A DNA stretch of 29,526 nucleotides from Bacteroidales bacterium (GTDB lineage: Bacteria; Bacteroidota; Bacteroidia; Bacteroidales; WCHB1-69): positions 1-29,526 of the forward strand of contig JAEERB010000011.1 of NCBI GenBank assembly GCA_016285615.1. Direction: 5' to 3'. A program made the position numbers and the translations under genes. Positions 8,235 to 16,691 of this stretch are shown here, one piece after another. Position 1 is the first letter of the stretch, and each line of letters starts with the position of its first letter. The notes beneath the pieces were generated by a model. It was given only the letters and a program-made list of their open reading frames with translations. It did no database searches and was not told where the DNA came from.

Positions 8235-9455
8235 CTATTCGTATCTCAACGCATTGATAGGATCCAAGTTGGCGGCTTTCTTAGCAGGATACCAGCCAAA
8301 GAAGATGCCCGTGGCTGCGCATACAAGGAACGAGATGGCAATGGCGCTCTTGCTGACCACATACGGCCAGTTCAGCAGATGGGATGCGCCGTAGGAAAGC
8401 AATAGCCCTAAGAAGATTCCTATTATACCGCCAATCAAGCTCAGAATGATACTTTCAGACAGGAATTGTAGCATGATGTCGCGGTTCTGCGCCCCAATCG
8501 ACATACGAAGGCCAATCTCTTTAGTTCGTTCTGTTACAGTTACATACATGATGTTCATAATGCCGATACCGCCGACAATCAGCGAGATGGAGGCAATGGC
8601 TGCCAGTAAGACGGTCAGCAGCTGGGTGACCGAGCTGACCGTTGTGAGCAGCTCCTCTTGCGTGCGGATGTCGAAGTCGTCCTCGGCGCCGTTTTCAATC
8701 TTGTGGTTGCTGCGCAAGATATAAGTGATTTCTGTGGCTGCCAGTTCCGATTGCTCTTCGCTGACCGCCGAGGCGAACAGCATGTTGAAATGGGTGATGG
8801 CCATAAAACGCTTCTGCACAGTAGTATATGGCGCTAAAACCACGTCGTCTTGGTCTTGGCCCATCTGGTTCTGCCCTTTGCTGGCCAGCACGCCGATAAC
8901 CTTCATCGGGATGGAGCCGAAACGGATGGTCTGCCCAATGGGATTCTCGCCATTGGTGAACAGATTCTTTACAATCGTTTGCCCAATGACGCACACTTTG
9001 GCGTAGGTTTCGATGGCCTCCTCATCGAACATGATGCCGCTCTCCAACTCATATTTGCGGATGGTGAGGTAGCCGGGCGATACACCTTGGATGCTGCCGG
9101 GATGGTTGTTTGAGCCATAGACCAACTGGGCCGCGGCGTTAACCATCGGGGAGACATCGGCCACATATCGCGTGTTTTCTTGCAGCGCTTTCAAGTCTTT
9201 TAAATCCAGCGACTTGGCATTGCCACTGCCCATGTTGACACCGCCTCTCATCTGGCGGGCAGGCATAATCATAATCATGTTGGTGCCCATCGAGGAGAGC
9301 TGGTTCTGTACGCTTAAGGTGGAACTCTGCCCTAAACTGACCATGGCAATCACCGAAGCAATGCCGATGATGATGCCCAGCATGGTGAGTATGGCGCGAC
9401 TGCGGTTACGGAGCAGCGACTTGATGGCTAGTTTTATGAGATTAAGAATATTCAT
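8235..9455 (-). CDS. MacB-type ABC transporter permease (FtsX domain)
   Basis: This 406-residue inner-membrane permease has the MacB layout: a cytoplasmic start, TM1 (about 21-41, ILTMLGIIIGIASVIAMVSLG), a large periplasmic domain (about 45-275), then an FtsX core with three helices (about 279-305, 330-355 and 370-390). The transmission motif NIMYVTVTERTKEIGLRMSIG is at 301-321, and the C-terminus WYPAKKAANLDPINALRYE is typical of the family. Unlike E. coli MacB, the ATPase is a separate protein, encoded 18 bases upstream. It is the last gene of the operon tolC-macA-ATPase-permease. It probably works by mechanotransmission, pushing substrate from the periplasm through the adaptor and outer-membrane channel. 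The substrate (macrolide, peptide, lipid or other) is unknown. Confidence 0.9.
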   Translation of the reverse strand: MNILNLIKLAIKSLLRNRSRAILTMLGIIIGIASVIAMVSLGQSSTLSVQNQLSSMGTNMIMIMPARQMRGGVNMGSGNAKSLDLKDLKALQENTRYVADVSPMVNAAAQLVYGSNNHPGSIQGVSPGYLTIRKYELESGIMFDEEAIETYAKVCVIGQTIVKNLFTNGENPIGQTIRFGSIPMKVIGVLASKGQNQMGQDQDDVVLAPYTTVQKRFMAITHFNMLFASAVSEEQSELAATEITYILRSNHKIENGAEDDFDIRTQEELLTTVSSVTQLLTVLLAAIASISLIVGGIGIMNIMYVTVTERTKEIGLRMSIGAQNRDIMLQFLSESIILSLIGGIIGIFLGLLLSYGASHLLNWPYVVSKSAIAISFLVCAATGIFFGWYPAKKAANLDPINALRYE

Positions 9456-9473
9456 TCTCGACTTTCTTTACGG

Positions 9474-10220
9474 TTAATAATCATTGCCTGCCGGTCCTAA
9501 AGCCGCTAAGGCTTCAGCCGCCGATTTGGTGGCGACAGGGATGTCTTTGAGAATGAGCCCGTCGCGCAGTTGGATGGTGCGCTCGGTGAACTCGGCAATG
9601 TCGGGCTCGTGGGTGACAAACGCGATGGTCTTCCCTTTGCTGTGCAGTTCCTGAAACAGACTCATGATCTCGTAGGATGTGCGCGTGTCAAGGTTTCCCG
9701 TGGCTTCGTCGGCCAATAAGATGACAGGGTCGTTGACCAGTGCGCGGGCGATGGCTACGCGCTGCTGCTGGCCGCCCGATAGCTGGTTGGGCATGTGGTC
9801 CAAGCGGTTCTCCAAGTTCACCGCCTTCAGTGCCTCGATGGCACGTTCACGACGCTCTTTGCTCGATACCGTCGGGTTGTACATGAGCGGTAACTCTACA
9901 TTCTCCAATGCCGATGTTCGTGCTAACAGATTGTAGTTCTGAAAGATAAATCCTATCTTTCGGTTTCTGATGGTGGAGAGCTCGTTTTTCGAACGGTTGC
10001 TGACATCTACATCGTCGATGAAATAGCTGCCCGAGGTGGGCTTGTCCAAGCAACCTAAAATGTTCAGCAGGGTGGATTTTCCCGAGCCGCTGGCACCCAT
10101 GATGCTCACAAATTCGCCCTCGCGGATGGAGAAGGTGATGCCTTTGAGCGCATGCACATCCTCGCTGCCAACGTGAAAGACGCGCGTGAGGTTTTCAATT
10201 TTGATGATTTCGTTTGACAT
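9474..10220 (-). CDS. MacB/LolD-type ABC transporter ATP-binding protein
   Basis: This 248-residue ATPase powers the neighbouring permease. Visible motifs are Walker [10 protein letters not shown] (42-50), a Q-loop in FIFQNYNLL (91-99), signature [15 protein letters not shown] (147-161), Walker [14 protein letters not shown] (166-178) and H-loop His204 in FVTHEPD. The length is normal for the LolD/MacB ATPase class. A short tail after residue 225 is Ala-rich and does not belong to the core. The gene lies 24 bases downstream of the macA-like gene and 18 bases upstream of the permease, so translation is probably linked. Confidence 0.92.
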   Translation of the reverse strand: MSNEIIKIENLTRVFHVGSEDVHALKGITFSIREGEFVSIMGASGSGKSTLLNILGCLDKPTSGSYFIDDVDVSNRSKNELSTIRNRKIGFIFQNYNLLARTSALENVELPLMYNPTVSSKERRERAIEALKAVNLENRLDHMPNQLSGGQQQRVAIARALVNDPVILLADEATGNLDTRTSYEIMSLFQELHSKGKTIAFVTHEPDIAEFTERTIQLRDGLILKDIPVATKSAAEALAALGPAGNDY

Positions 10221-10244
10221 CTTACAGTGTTTGAAGTGCTTGTA

Positions 10245-11543
10245 TTAGCGGCTTTTACGTTGCGGAGGTCCTGGCATGAACGGGTTGCTGCCACCACTTT
10301 GCTTGCTGGGTTTGTTTTGCATTTTTTCGATGGAAAGAACAACTTCGTCACCCTCTTTGAGGCCCTTGGTGATGATGGTGTTGGCGCCGTCGTTCAAACC
10401 TGTGCTTACCATTTGCGGACGCAGCGACATCTCTTCTTTAATCCACACTATTTGCGGTCCGTTGTTAGGAGATTTCATGCCACCATTTCCTTTGGGGAAG
10501 TTGCCGTCTTTAGGAAAACCTTTGGGCATGTTTCTGGCAGCGTCTTTGCCCTTGGCAGCATCTTTGCCTTGAGGCGGATCAGCTAAGGTATAGCCTTGTT
10601 TAACAAGCATTTTCTTGGTATCTTCATCCATCATATAATGCAGGGCTTCGGCAGGAATGGTGATGCCCTTCTCGTTCTCAACCACGATGCTGACATTGGC
10701 GGTCATGCCCGGAAAGAGCTTCTCGTCGGGGTTGGGCGCATTGATGATGACCGTGTAGGTAACCACATTCGAGGTGACCGTCGGCTCTAAACGCACCTGC
10801 TTTACCGTGCCAGTGAAGACATCCTTCGGGAATGCATCTACGGTGAAGGTAACATGTTGTCCCTCTTTGACTTGTCCTATGTCAGCTTCATCCACGTTGG
10901 CCTCCACCTGCATCTGCTTCAGGTCGTTGGCAATGGTGAAAAGGGTGGGGGTGTTGAACGAAGAGGCTACCGTCTGTCCTTCTTCTACCGCCTTGTTGAG
11001 CACAATGCCCGAAATGGGTGAGTAGATCTTGGCGTACGACAAGTTGACTTGTGCCGTCTGCAAGTTCGACTTGGCCGTGGTTACCCTGTTTTTAGCCTGG
11101 ATGTAGGCATTTGAGGCTTCCTCAAAAGATGCTTGTGTGGCGGCTTTGTTGTCGTACAACTGCTTGATACGGTCGTAGTTCTGCTTGGCGAAGTTGAGGT
11201 TGCTCTCCGCATCCGACAGGTTGGCCTTCGACTGGTTGATCATCTCCATCAGCGTCGATTTGTCCAACTCGGCCAGCAGCTGCCCTTTCTTGACTTCGGA
11301 GTTGAAGTCCACGTAGAGCTTCTCCACAATGCCCGACACCTGCGTGCCGACTTCCACCTGGTACAAAGGCTGAATCTCGCCCGTCGCTGTCACCGTGATG
11401 ACAATGCTGTCCTGCTGTGCCACCGCCGTGTTGAAATTCAATTCGTACTTTCCGCCCTTGATGCTCATGATAACAATGATAGCCAGCACAATCGCGCCAA
11501 TCACGGAGCCGATAATAATGCGTTTTTTCTTCTTCTTGTCCAT
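10245..11543 (-). CDS. MacA-like periplasmic adaptor (HlyD/RND membrane fusion family)
   Basis: This 432-residue membrane fusion protein links the inner-membrane ABC unit to the TolC-like channel. It has a KKKKKR start, one TM anchor (9-28), a split lipoyl/barrel-sandwich domain (about 60-95, VEVGTQVSGIVEKLYVDFNS; and 172-205, IYSPISGIVLNKAVEEGQTV), an alpha-hairpin coiled coil between them (about 97-170), a beta-barrel (about 208-290) and a membrane-proximal domain. A low-complexity segment at about 317-362 (rich in K, G, P, D and N) interrupts the membrane-proximal region, and a basic Pro/Gly tail ends the protein; neither is part of the standard fold. It is the second gene of the efflux operon, separated from tolC by repeat tract d. 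Confidence 0.92.
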   Translation of the reverse strand: MDKKKKKRIIIGSVIGAIVLAIIVIMSIKGGKYELNFNTAVAQQDSIVITVTATGEIQPLYQVEVGTQVSGIVEKLYVDFNSEVKKGQLLAELDKSTLMEMINQSKANLSDAESNLNFAKQNYDRIKQLYDNKAATQASFEEASNAYIQAKNRVTTAKSNLQTAQVNLSYAKIYSPISGIVLNKAVEEGQTVASSFNTPTLFTIANDLKQMQVEANVDEADIGQVKEGQHVTFTVDAFPKDVFTGTVKQVRLEPTVTSNVVTYTVIINAPNPDEKLFPGMTANVSIVVENEKGITIPAEALHYMMDEDTKKMLVKQGYTLADPPQGKDAAKGKDAARNMPKGFPKDGNFPKGNGGMKSPNNGPQIVWIKEEMSLRPQMVSTGLNDGANTIITKGLKEGDEVVLSIEKMQNKPSKQSGGSNPFMPGPPQRKSR

Positions 11544-11550
11544 ATTAGTA

Positions 11551-11717
11551 TGATGTTGAATTGTTTAATCGTTTAATTGTTGAAGTGTTGAAGTGAGGAG
11601 TGAGAGGTTGGGAGTTATAGAATTATAGAGTTATAGAGATTTGTTCTTTGTTCTTTGAATTTTGAATTTGGTCTTTGTTCTTTTAATTATGCATTGTGAA
11701 TTGTGCATTGTGAATTG
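11551..11717 (+). repeat. Intergenic low-complexity tract d (ordered short-word mosaic)
   Basis: This tract fills the gap between the tolC-like stop and the macA-like start. Read on the plus strand the words come in order: GTTGAAGTG, GTGAGGAGTGA, GTTATAGAATTATAGAG, TTTGTTCTTTG, GAATTTTGAATTT, then AATTATGCATTGTGAATTG with GCATTGTGAATTG repeated. TATAGAGATTTGTTCTTTG here matches tract e at 18 of 19 positions, and tract f carries the same end words in the same order on the other strand. It sits inside an operon, so it is presumably transcribed. Confidence 0.75.
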
Positions 11718-13055
11718 TTACAACTTCACCGGAATCCCCATATAAATATCCAGCACCTTCCGGCTCAGCATATACGAGTATTTGTTTTGCAAATAGTTGT
11801 TCAGCACATTCAGGTAGTTGGTTTGTTGTTGCAACAGGTCCACTGCTGTGATGGCGCCGGCTTTGAACTGCTCGTTGTAGGCTTTGTAGTTGGCGCTGTA
11901 GGCCTTCTCTTGTGCTTCGGTGACTTTGAAGTTGTTCTGCGCTTCCTTCACATTCAAATAGTTTTCCTCTAATGTTTGTAGAACTTCCAACTCGGTCTGA
12001 ATGCTCTCAATTTCAGCTTGTTGTAGCCTAATTTTTGATTGTGCCACTTGCGTGCGTGCATTGCTACGGTTGTAAATCGGTATCGACAGGTTGAGGCCGG
12101 CTTGTATGCCAAAGCGACGCTTCAACTGCTCGCCGAAACTGCCTGCTCCGCTGTTGTAGCCCGTGTTGGCGCCGGCGCTGAGCATGAGGCTCGGATAATA
12201 CGACGATTTGGCAATCTTAACATCGTATTCGGCCGACTCCACATTCTTCTCATTGAGCTTTATTTCAGGAAGATACTGCATCGACTGGTTGATAAGCTCG
12301 CTCTTGGTGGGCATATCCAATGCCTGTGCCATGGCCTCCTCCGATGGCTTTACCAACTTAAGGGGCTGCGATGGTTTGATGCACAATAAGTTTTTGAGTT
12401 TTAGGAGGTTATTCTCGATAGAGATCTTCGTATTTTCAATGTTGTATTTATCGGCGGTGTATTGCGCCTCGAGCATCATATAGTCGCTTTCCAGAATCTT
12501 GCCCACCTTGAACTGCTGCTCGCCTTGCTTCATCTGCTCCTCGCTGGTCTTGCACACGTCGTTGAGGTACGCAAGTCGCTCCTCGTTCATGATGACGGCG
12601 AGGTAGGCTTGCACAATCTGTACATTGATGAGGTTGCGGCTCTTCTCCAACTGCAGGTCGGCTTGCTCTAAGTTGACTTTGCTCTGCTTGATGCTGTTGT
12701 AGATGTTCAGTCCGTTGAAAAGCACAATGCCGGCATTCAGTCCGTAGTTGCCCGACCAAGTGGTGGCCGCCGTCGATTCGTTCAGTGTGCCGCCTTCCAA
12801 GGTGGTGTAGGTGCTGTTGGGCATATAGCCGAATCCCTGTGATGCCGATGCCGAAACCGACGGAGCCATCTGCTGTTTGGCATGCTTGTAGTTCAACTCT
12901 GCCGTGCTCCGGTTCAGGTTGGCAGTCTGCAAGGTCAGGTTGTTCTCCGTGGCATAGCGGATGCAATCCTCTAAAGTCATCCGCAGGGTGTCTTGCGCCT
13001 TCATGCTGGAGGCCGCCATTAGGATACATATAATAAATATAGTAGCACGTTTCAT
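11718..13055 (-). CDS. TolC-family outer-membrane efflux protein
   Basis: This 445-residue outer-membrane channel has a signal peptide (1-20, MKRATIFIICILMAASSMKAQ) and two OEP repeats. The first begins MTLEDCIRYATENNLTLQTANLN and the second covers about residues 230-430. Long alpha-helical coiled coils (for example 100-160 and 320-400) alternate with short beta regions such as ASQGFGY and GANTGYNSG, giving the expected TolC half-hairpin pattern. It should form the trimeric exit duct for the MacAB-like unit encoded downstream. It is the first gene of the operon, with a -7-like box and a nested palindrome directly upstream. Confidence 0.92.
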   Translation of the reverse strand: MKRATIFIICILMAASSMKAQDTLRMTLEDCIRYATENNLTLQTANLNRSTAELNYKHAKQQMAPSVSASASQGFGYMPNSTYTTLEGGTLNESTAATTWSGNYGLNAGIVLFNGLNIYNSIKQSKVNLEQADLQLEKSRNLINVQIVQAYLAVIMNEERLAYLNDVCKTSEEQMKQGEQQFKVGKILESDYMMLEAQYTADKYNIENTKISIENNLLKLKNLLCIKPSQPLKLVKPSEEAMAQALDMPTKSELINQSMQYLPEIKLNEKNVESAEYDVKIAKSSYYPSLMLSAGANTGYNSGAGSFGEQLKRRFGIQAGLNLSIPIYNRSNARTQVAQSKIRLQQAEIESIQTELEVLQTLEENYLNVKEAQNNFKVTEAQEKAYSANYKAYNEQFKAGAITAVDLLQQQTNYLNVLNNYLQNKYSYMLSRKVLDIYMGIPVKL

Positions 13056-13067
13056 TTTGTGTGTTTT

Positions 13068-13103
13068 AGTCGGGTAAAAATAGCATTAAAATTAATGCCG
13101 ACT
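13068..13103 (-). promoter_or_regulatory. Promoter-like box with nested palindrome upstream of the efflux operon
   Basis: On the minus strand TATTTTTA (13075-13082) resembles TAnnTTTG except at the last base and lies 20 bases before the tolC-like ATG. Directly upstream of it is a 16-base inverted repeat, GCATTAA-AA-TTAATGC (13083-13098). An outer pair, AGTCG (13068-13072) and CGACT (13099-13103), encloses both. This layout fits an operator for a dimeric repressor overlapping the promoter, or an RNA hairpin; it is inferred from symmetry alone. No regulator gene is adjacent. Confidence 0.4.
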
Positions 13104-13157
13104 CCCATTCTTCGCAGAAGTTTAATGGTTTAAGTGATTTTTTTGATTTTTTTTGCG

Positions 13158-13165
13158 TAAGTTTG
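13158..13165 (+). promoter_or_regulatory. Promoter -7 box of the GT2 glycosyltransferase gene
   Basis: TAAGTTTG (followed by C) is a perfect TAnnTTTG match, 62 bases upstream of the ATG at 13228. The leader contains a small hairpin, AGGCAT (13187-13192) and ATGCCT (13200-13205), with a T-rich loop. Confidence 0.55.
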
Positions 13166-13227
13166 CACGCCAATGAATTGAAATGCAGGCATGCTTTTTA
13201 TGCCTAAGAAATTGAAATACAGTAATT

Positions 13228-14013
13228 ATGGATATTACGGGCATTGTTACCACATTAAATGAAGAGCAGAATATCGCCGACTGCATCCGCTCGCTGCAGC
13301 AGGTGTGCGATGAGGTGATTGTCGTCGATTCTGGAAGTAAAGACCGCACGGTGGAAGTGGCGCAGTCGCTGGGAGCCAAGACCTACATCCAGTCCTACCT
13401 CGGCGATGGCATCCAGAAGAATGTGGCTTTGCAGTACACTTCGCATCTGTGGGTGCTCAGCATTGACGCCGATGAGCGCCTGTCGCCCGAGCTGGTCGAG
13501 GAGATCCGCCAAATAGACCTGGCAACGACGCCCTACGAGGCATTCGCCGTCAAGCGCAAGAACTTCGTTGGCTCGCGCTGGATAAAGTGCTGCCGCTGGT
13601 ATCCCGATTACCTGATTCGCCTTTATCGCAAGGACAAAACGCGTTTCGCCGACGTGAAACAACATGCCTTTGTGCCTTCAAAGAATTACAAGAAACTAGA
13701 TTCCGCACTCATCCATTTTCGTTACAAGAATATCGGCGATGTGTTCAGCAAACCCGAACGCAATTACAGTACGCGCGGTGCTAAGATATTGTATTTGAAA
13801 GGGAAACGTGCCAACTGCTTCTCGCCCGTGTTGCACGGAGCCGGCGCCTTCTTCGTCAATTATTTCATCCGTGGCGGCATCTTGGGCGGCATCGACGGCC
13901 TTTCGCTCTCTTTGGCCATCGCCAACAACAGCTATCTGAAATATGCCAAACTTCTGGAATACCAACGCGACCCGAAAGTGTTGGAAGCAGAAGATTTTGA
14001 CCAAGTGTGGTAA
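13228..14013 (+). CDS. Family 2 glycosyltransferase (WaaE/KdtX-like)
   Basis: This 261-residue GT-A fold enzyme resembles the WaaE/KdtX group, which adds a sugar to the lipopolysaccharide inner core. The nucleotide-binding start ITGIVTTLNEEQNIADCI (3-20), IVVDSGSKDRTVEVAQSLGA (31-50) and the metal-binding DAD motif at 80-82 in VLSIDADERL are clear. A C-terminal hydrophobic stretch (about 205-230, FFVNYFIRGGILGGIDGL) suggests membrane association. The substrate cannot be told from sequence; lipid A-core or glycan assembly at the inner membrane is the likely setting. The next gene starts after 72 bases with its own -7 box. Confidence 0.88.
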   Translation: MDITGIVTTLNEEQNIADCIRSLQQVCDEVIVVDSGSKDRTVEVAQSLGAKTYIQSYLGDGIQKNVALQYTSHLWVLSIDADERLSPELVEEIRQIDLATTPYEAFAVKRKNFVGSRWIKCCRWYPDYLIRLYRKDKTRFADVKQHAFVPSKNYKKLDSALIHFRYKNIGDVFSKPERNYSTRGAKILYLKGKRANCFSPVLHGAGAFFVNYFIRGGILGGIDGLSLSLAIANNSYLKYAKLLEYQRDPKVLEAEDFDQVW

Positions 14014-14050
14014 TTTTTTAAAACACATTATTTTTGTTTGAAAAAAAGTG

Positions 14051-14058
14051 TATTTTTG
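14051..14058 (+). promoter_or_regulatory. Promoter -7 box upstream of the TPR gene
   Basis: TATTTTTG followed by C is a perfect TAnnTTTG match, 35 bases upstream of the ATG at 14086. Because the following gaps are 9 bases and -1 base, this promoter probably drives the TPR gene, ribH and fmt together. Confidence 0.6.
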
Positions 14059-14085
14059 CAAACTCAAAAATAAAATAGAATAATT

Positions 14086-14790
14086 ATGGCAAATACGGAA
14101 AAATTAGGCGCTAAGAAGAACGCCGAAAATGAAGTAAATGAAACATTTGTATCCAAAAGTATCGAATTTTATAAGAAATACGAAAATGTAATTTATGGCG
14201 TTTTGATTGCCATCATCGTGATTATTGGTGGTATCTTTGCTCTTAATAAATTCTATATCACTCCTCGTAATGAGAAAGCCTCCGCAATGATTGCGAAACC
14301 TATCGCTATGTTCTCACGTGGCGACTCTCTCTCTTTGGTTTCCGCTCTCGAAGGTACCGAAGAGGATGACGGCTTCCTGACCATCATCTCCGACTATAAG
14401 ATGACCAGAACCGCCAATACCGCCAAGTATTATGCCGGTCTTTGCTATCTGTATCAGGGCAATAAGGAAGAGGCTCTTGATTATTTGAAACAGTTCAAGA
14501 AAAAAGAGGATGTGCTGTGGTATGCCGCTCAGGCTCTGATTGGCGACCTGTACGACGAACAGGGCGACGAAACCGAAGCCATCAATTATTACAAAAAGGC
14601 TGTTAAGGGTGAAGATCCTTATTTTACGCCTATTTCTCTCTTTAAATTAGGTCAGATGTACGAAAGAAGTGAAAACTGGAAAGAGGCTCTGAAATGCTAT
14701 CAGACCATCGAGAAGGATTTCTACGATCAGTACACTTCTATGGGCGTTGACAGATATTTGGAGCGTGCAACCCTGAACGCAGCTAAATAA
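14086..14790 (+). CDS. Membrane-anchored tetratricopeptide repeat protein
   Basis: This 234-residue protein has a charged cytoplasmic start (1-35), one TM helix (about 37-55, VIYGVLIAIIVIIGGIFAL) and a C-terminal domain of TPR-like helix pairs. Examples are TAKYYAGLCYLYQGNKEEAL, ALIGDLYDEQGDETEAINYY and LFKLGQMYERSENWKEALKC. The layout resembles YfgM, a periplasmic chaperone-network and SecYEG partner in E. coli, but the identity is too general to transfer that role. It precedes ribH by 9 bases, and I recall the same neighbourhood from other Bacteroidales. Confidence 0.85.
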   Translation: MANTEKLGAKKNAENEVNETFVSKSIEFYKKYENVIYGVLIAIIVIIGGIFALNKFYITPRNEKASAMIAKPIAMFSRGDSLSLVSALEGTEEDDGFLTIISDYKMTRTANTAKYYAGLCYLYQGNKEEALDYLKQFKKKEDVLWYAAQALIGDLYDEQGDETEAINYYKKAVKGEDPYFTPISLFKLGQMYERSENWKEALKCYQTIEKDFYDQYTSMGVDRYLERATLNAAK

Positions 14791-14799
14791 TCATCTTTT

Positions 14800-15300
14800 A
14801 TGGTGGAAAAGAAAAAGAATCTGTCTGACTGCAAGCCGGTCAAGCTTCCCAATCCGCAGTCGGTTAGAATTGGTGTCGTTGTCAGTGAATGGAACGACAC
14901 CATTACGTATGCTATGCGTGATGGTGCCTTGCAGACCTTGATTGATGCGGGCATCGACAAGAACAACATCAAAGTGTGCTCAGTGCCAGGTAGTTTTGAG
15001 TTACCCACGGCGGCAGTGATGATGCTCGAGTCGGACGACAAGATCGACGGTGTGATTTGCATCGGCTGTGTTATCCAGGGCGAAACCCGCCACTTTGAGT
15101 TCATCTCGCATGCAGTGGCCGACGGCATTGTGCGCGCAGGCGTCGATTATGCCACGCCCGTCATTTTCGGTGTGCTCACTTGCGACACGCTGCAGCAGGC
15201 GCAAGACCGCTCGGGTGGCAAACATGGCAATAAAGGCGTTGAAGCCGCCGTTTCCTGCCTCAAGATGATTGCGTTGGAAAGAAAATTGAGAAATTCATAA
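14800..15300 (+). CDS. ribH: 6,7-dimethyl-8-ribityllumazine synthase
   Basis: This 166-residue enzyme catalyses the penultimate step of riboflavin synthesis, condensing 5-amino-6-ribitylaminouracil with 3,4-dihydroxy-2-butanone 4-phosphate. Family motifs are Trp31 in VVSEWND (ring-stacking position), SVPGSFELPTAA (61-72), GCVIQGETRHFEF (89-101) with the catalytic His98, GVLTCDTLQQAQDR (124-137) and GKHGNKGVEAA (140-150), including the phosphate-contacting basic residue. Length is normal for the icosahedral or pentameric family. Its stop shares one base with the fmt start (TAATG), so the two are translationally coupled. No FMN riboswitch is visible upstream. Confidence 0.96.
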   Translation: MVEKKKNLSDCKPVKLPNPQSVRIGVVVSEWNDTITYAMRDGALQTLIDAGIDKNNIKVCSVPGSFELPTAAVMMLESDDKIDGVICIGCVIQGETRHFEFISHAVADGIVRAGVDYATPVIFGVLTCDTLQQAQDRSGGKHGNKGVEAAVSCLKMIALERKLRNS

Positions 15301-16250
15301 TGAAAGTCGTTTTTATGGGAACGTCCGAATTTGCCGTGGCAAGTTTGGATGCGATTGTACAAGCCGGTCATGAAGTGGCCGCTGTGGTGACTGTGCCCGA
15401 CAAGCCCGCAGGGCGCGGCCAGCAACTCCGCTTTTCCGATGTGAAGAATTATGCCCTCGAGCACCAGCTGCCCGTCTTGCAGCCCGAAAAACTCAAGGAT
15501 CCCTCCTTTGTGGATGCCTTGCGCCAACTCGCTGCCGATGTGTTTGTCGTCGTAGCTTTCCGTATGCTGCCCGAAATCGTCTATTCTATGCCTCCCAAAG
15601 GCACTTTTAATATCCACGCCTCATTGCTGCCCCAATATCGCGGCGCTGCGCCTATAAATTGGGCTGTCATCAATGGTGAGAAAGAGACAGGCGTGACCGC
15701 ATTTTTCTTGAATCACGAAATCGACAAGGGCGACATCATCGCACAGTCAAAAGTGACGATAGGAGAAGAGGAGAGCGCTGGCGAGCTGCACGACCGCCTG
15801 ATGGTGGAAGGAGCCGCCCTGGCCGTGCAAACGCTGGCCATGATAGAGCAGGGGAGGGTGACCACCTTGTCGCAACCCCAAACCGACGACCAGCTAAAAC
15901 CAGCCCCGAAAATCTTCAGGGAGGATATGCTCATCAACTGGGACCAGCCCGCACAGACAATCCACGACATGATTCGCGGACTTTCGCCCTATCCTGCGGC
16001 TTATACACGCATTCAGGACAAAAACGGGGAGACTTATACAATAAAGTGTTTCCAAACTAAGGTGTTAGCCGAAAAAAGCACCAATCCGCCAGGCACAGTA
16101 AACGTGGTTTCCAAAAAAAATTTGGTCGTTTCAGCAAAAGATGTACAAATTTTGTTGCAAAACATTCAATTTCAAGGCAAAAAACGCATGAATAGCGAAA
16201 TTTTCCTCTCAGGATTTCGTTTAGAGAATTATATTATGAAATTCTTTTAA
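15300..16250 (+). CDS. fmt: Methionyl-tRNA formyltransferase
   Basis: This 316-residue enzyme formylates Met-tRNAfMet with 10-formyltetrahydrofolate for translation initiation. The catalytic triad is visible as Asn104 and His106 in FNIHASLLPQYRGAAPINWA and Asp142 in HEIDKGDII. The signature SLLPxYRG is at 108-115. The N-terminal Rossmann start MKVVFMGTSEFAV and the C-terminal OB-like tRNA-binding part (about 205-316) are both present. Its ATG overlaps the ribH stop by one base. Confidence 0.96.
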   Translation: MKVVFMGTSEFAVASLDAIVQAGHEVAAVVTVPDKPAGRGQQLRFSDVKNYALEHQLPVLQPEKLKDPSFVDALRQLAADVFVVVAFRMLPEIVYSMPPKGTFNIHASLLPQYRGAAPINWAVINGEKETGVTAFFLNHEIDKGDIIAQSKVTIGEEESAGELHDRLMVEGAALAVQTLAMIEQGRVTTLSQPQTDDQLKPAPKIFREDMLINWDQPAQTIHDMIRGLSPYPAAYTRIQDKNGETYTIKCFQTKVLAEKSTNPPGTVNVVSKKNLVVSAKDVQILLQNIQFQGKKRMNSEIFLSGFRLENYIMKFF

Positions 16251-16309
16251 TGTAATAATTCGCTGTTTTTAAGATATTATTTTAACAAATTTATTAATTT
16301 ATCAACAAT

Positions 16310-16324
16310 GCACTTTTTAAGTGC
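16310..16324. promoter_or_regulatory. Perfect hairpin between fmt and the HU gene
   Basis: GCACTT (16310-16315), TTT, AAGTGC (16319-16324) forms a perfect 6-bp inverted repeat. It lies 32 bases before the HU -7 box and 60 bases after the fmt stop. It lacks a downstream T-run, so it is a weak terminator at best; an upstream protein-binding site for the HU promoter is the other option. Confidence 0.35.
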
Positions 16325-16355
16325 TTATAAAAGACTTATTTGTCAAAATATCTTC

Positions 16356-16363
16356 TAAATTTG
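16356..16363 (+). promoter_or_regulatory. Promoter -7 box of the HU gene
   Basis: TAAATTTG followed by C is a perfect TAnnTTTG match, 49 bases upstream of the ATG at 16413. The leader is A/T-rich and has no Shine-Dalgarno motif. Confidence 0.65.
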
Positions 16364-16412
16364 CAATCAATGTTGAAACATCTTTTTTATTAACCATTTA
16401 AAACGTATTACT

Positions 16413-16676
16413 ATGAACAAAGCTGAATTAATTAGTGCTATGGCAGAAAAGACTGGTTGTACGAAAGTTCAAGCCAAATCTGCTCTGGAAGCCTTCATGT
16501 GTGCAACAACCAAAGCTCTGAAAAAGGGTGACAAAGTTTCTTTAGTTGGTTTTGGTACCTTCTCAGTTACCAAACGCGCTGAACGTAAAGGCCGTAATCC
16601 TCAAACCGGTAAAGAAATGACCATCAAAGCTAAGAAGGTTGTTAAGTTTAAAGCTGGTTCAGAATTATCTTTATAA
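16413..16676 (+). CDS. HU family DNA-binding protein
   Basis: This 87-residue nucleoid protein has the full HU/IHF fold: an N-terminal helical dimer part (MNKAELISAMAEKTGCTKVQAKSAL at the start), VSLVGFGTFSVTKRAERKGRNP leading into the DNA-binding arm, TGKEMTIKA with the conserved RNPQTG region in the arm, and the closing FKAGSELS. Length is normal (about 90). It is a single-gene unit with a strong promoter-like box upstream and a strong terminator downstream, as expected for an abundant nucleoid protein. HU and IHF subunits cannot be separated reliably, so no symbol is given. Confidence 0.95.
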   Translation: MNKAELISAMAEKTGCTKVQAKSALEAFMCATTKALKKGDKVSLVGFGTFSVTKRAERKGRNPQTGKEMTIKAKKVVKFKAGSELSL

Positions 16677-16691
16677 GACTAACTCACACCG

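Noticed and set aside
14791..14799. FMN riboswitch upstream of ribH
   Set aside because: Only 9 bases separate ribH from the TPR gene and no RFN-type conserved elements were seen upstream of the TPR gene.
16332..16345. TTTG at 16339-16342 as the -33 element of the HU promoter
   Set aside because: It is only 13 bases before the -7 box, shorter than the roughly 19-21 base spacing I expect for Bacteroidota promoters.
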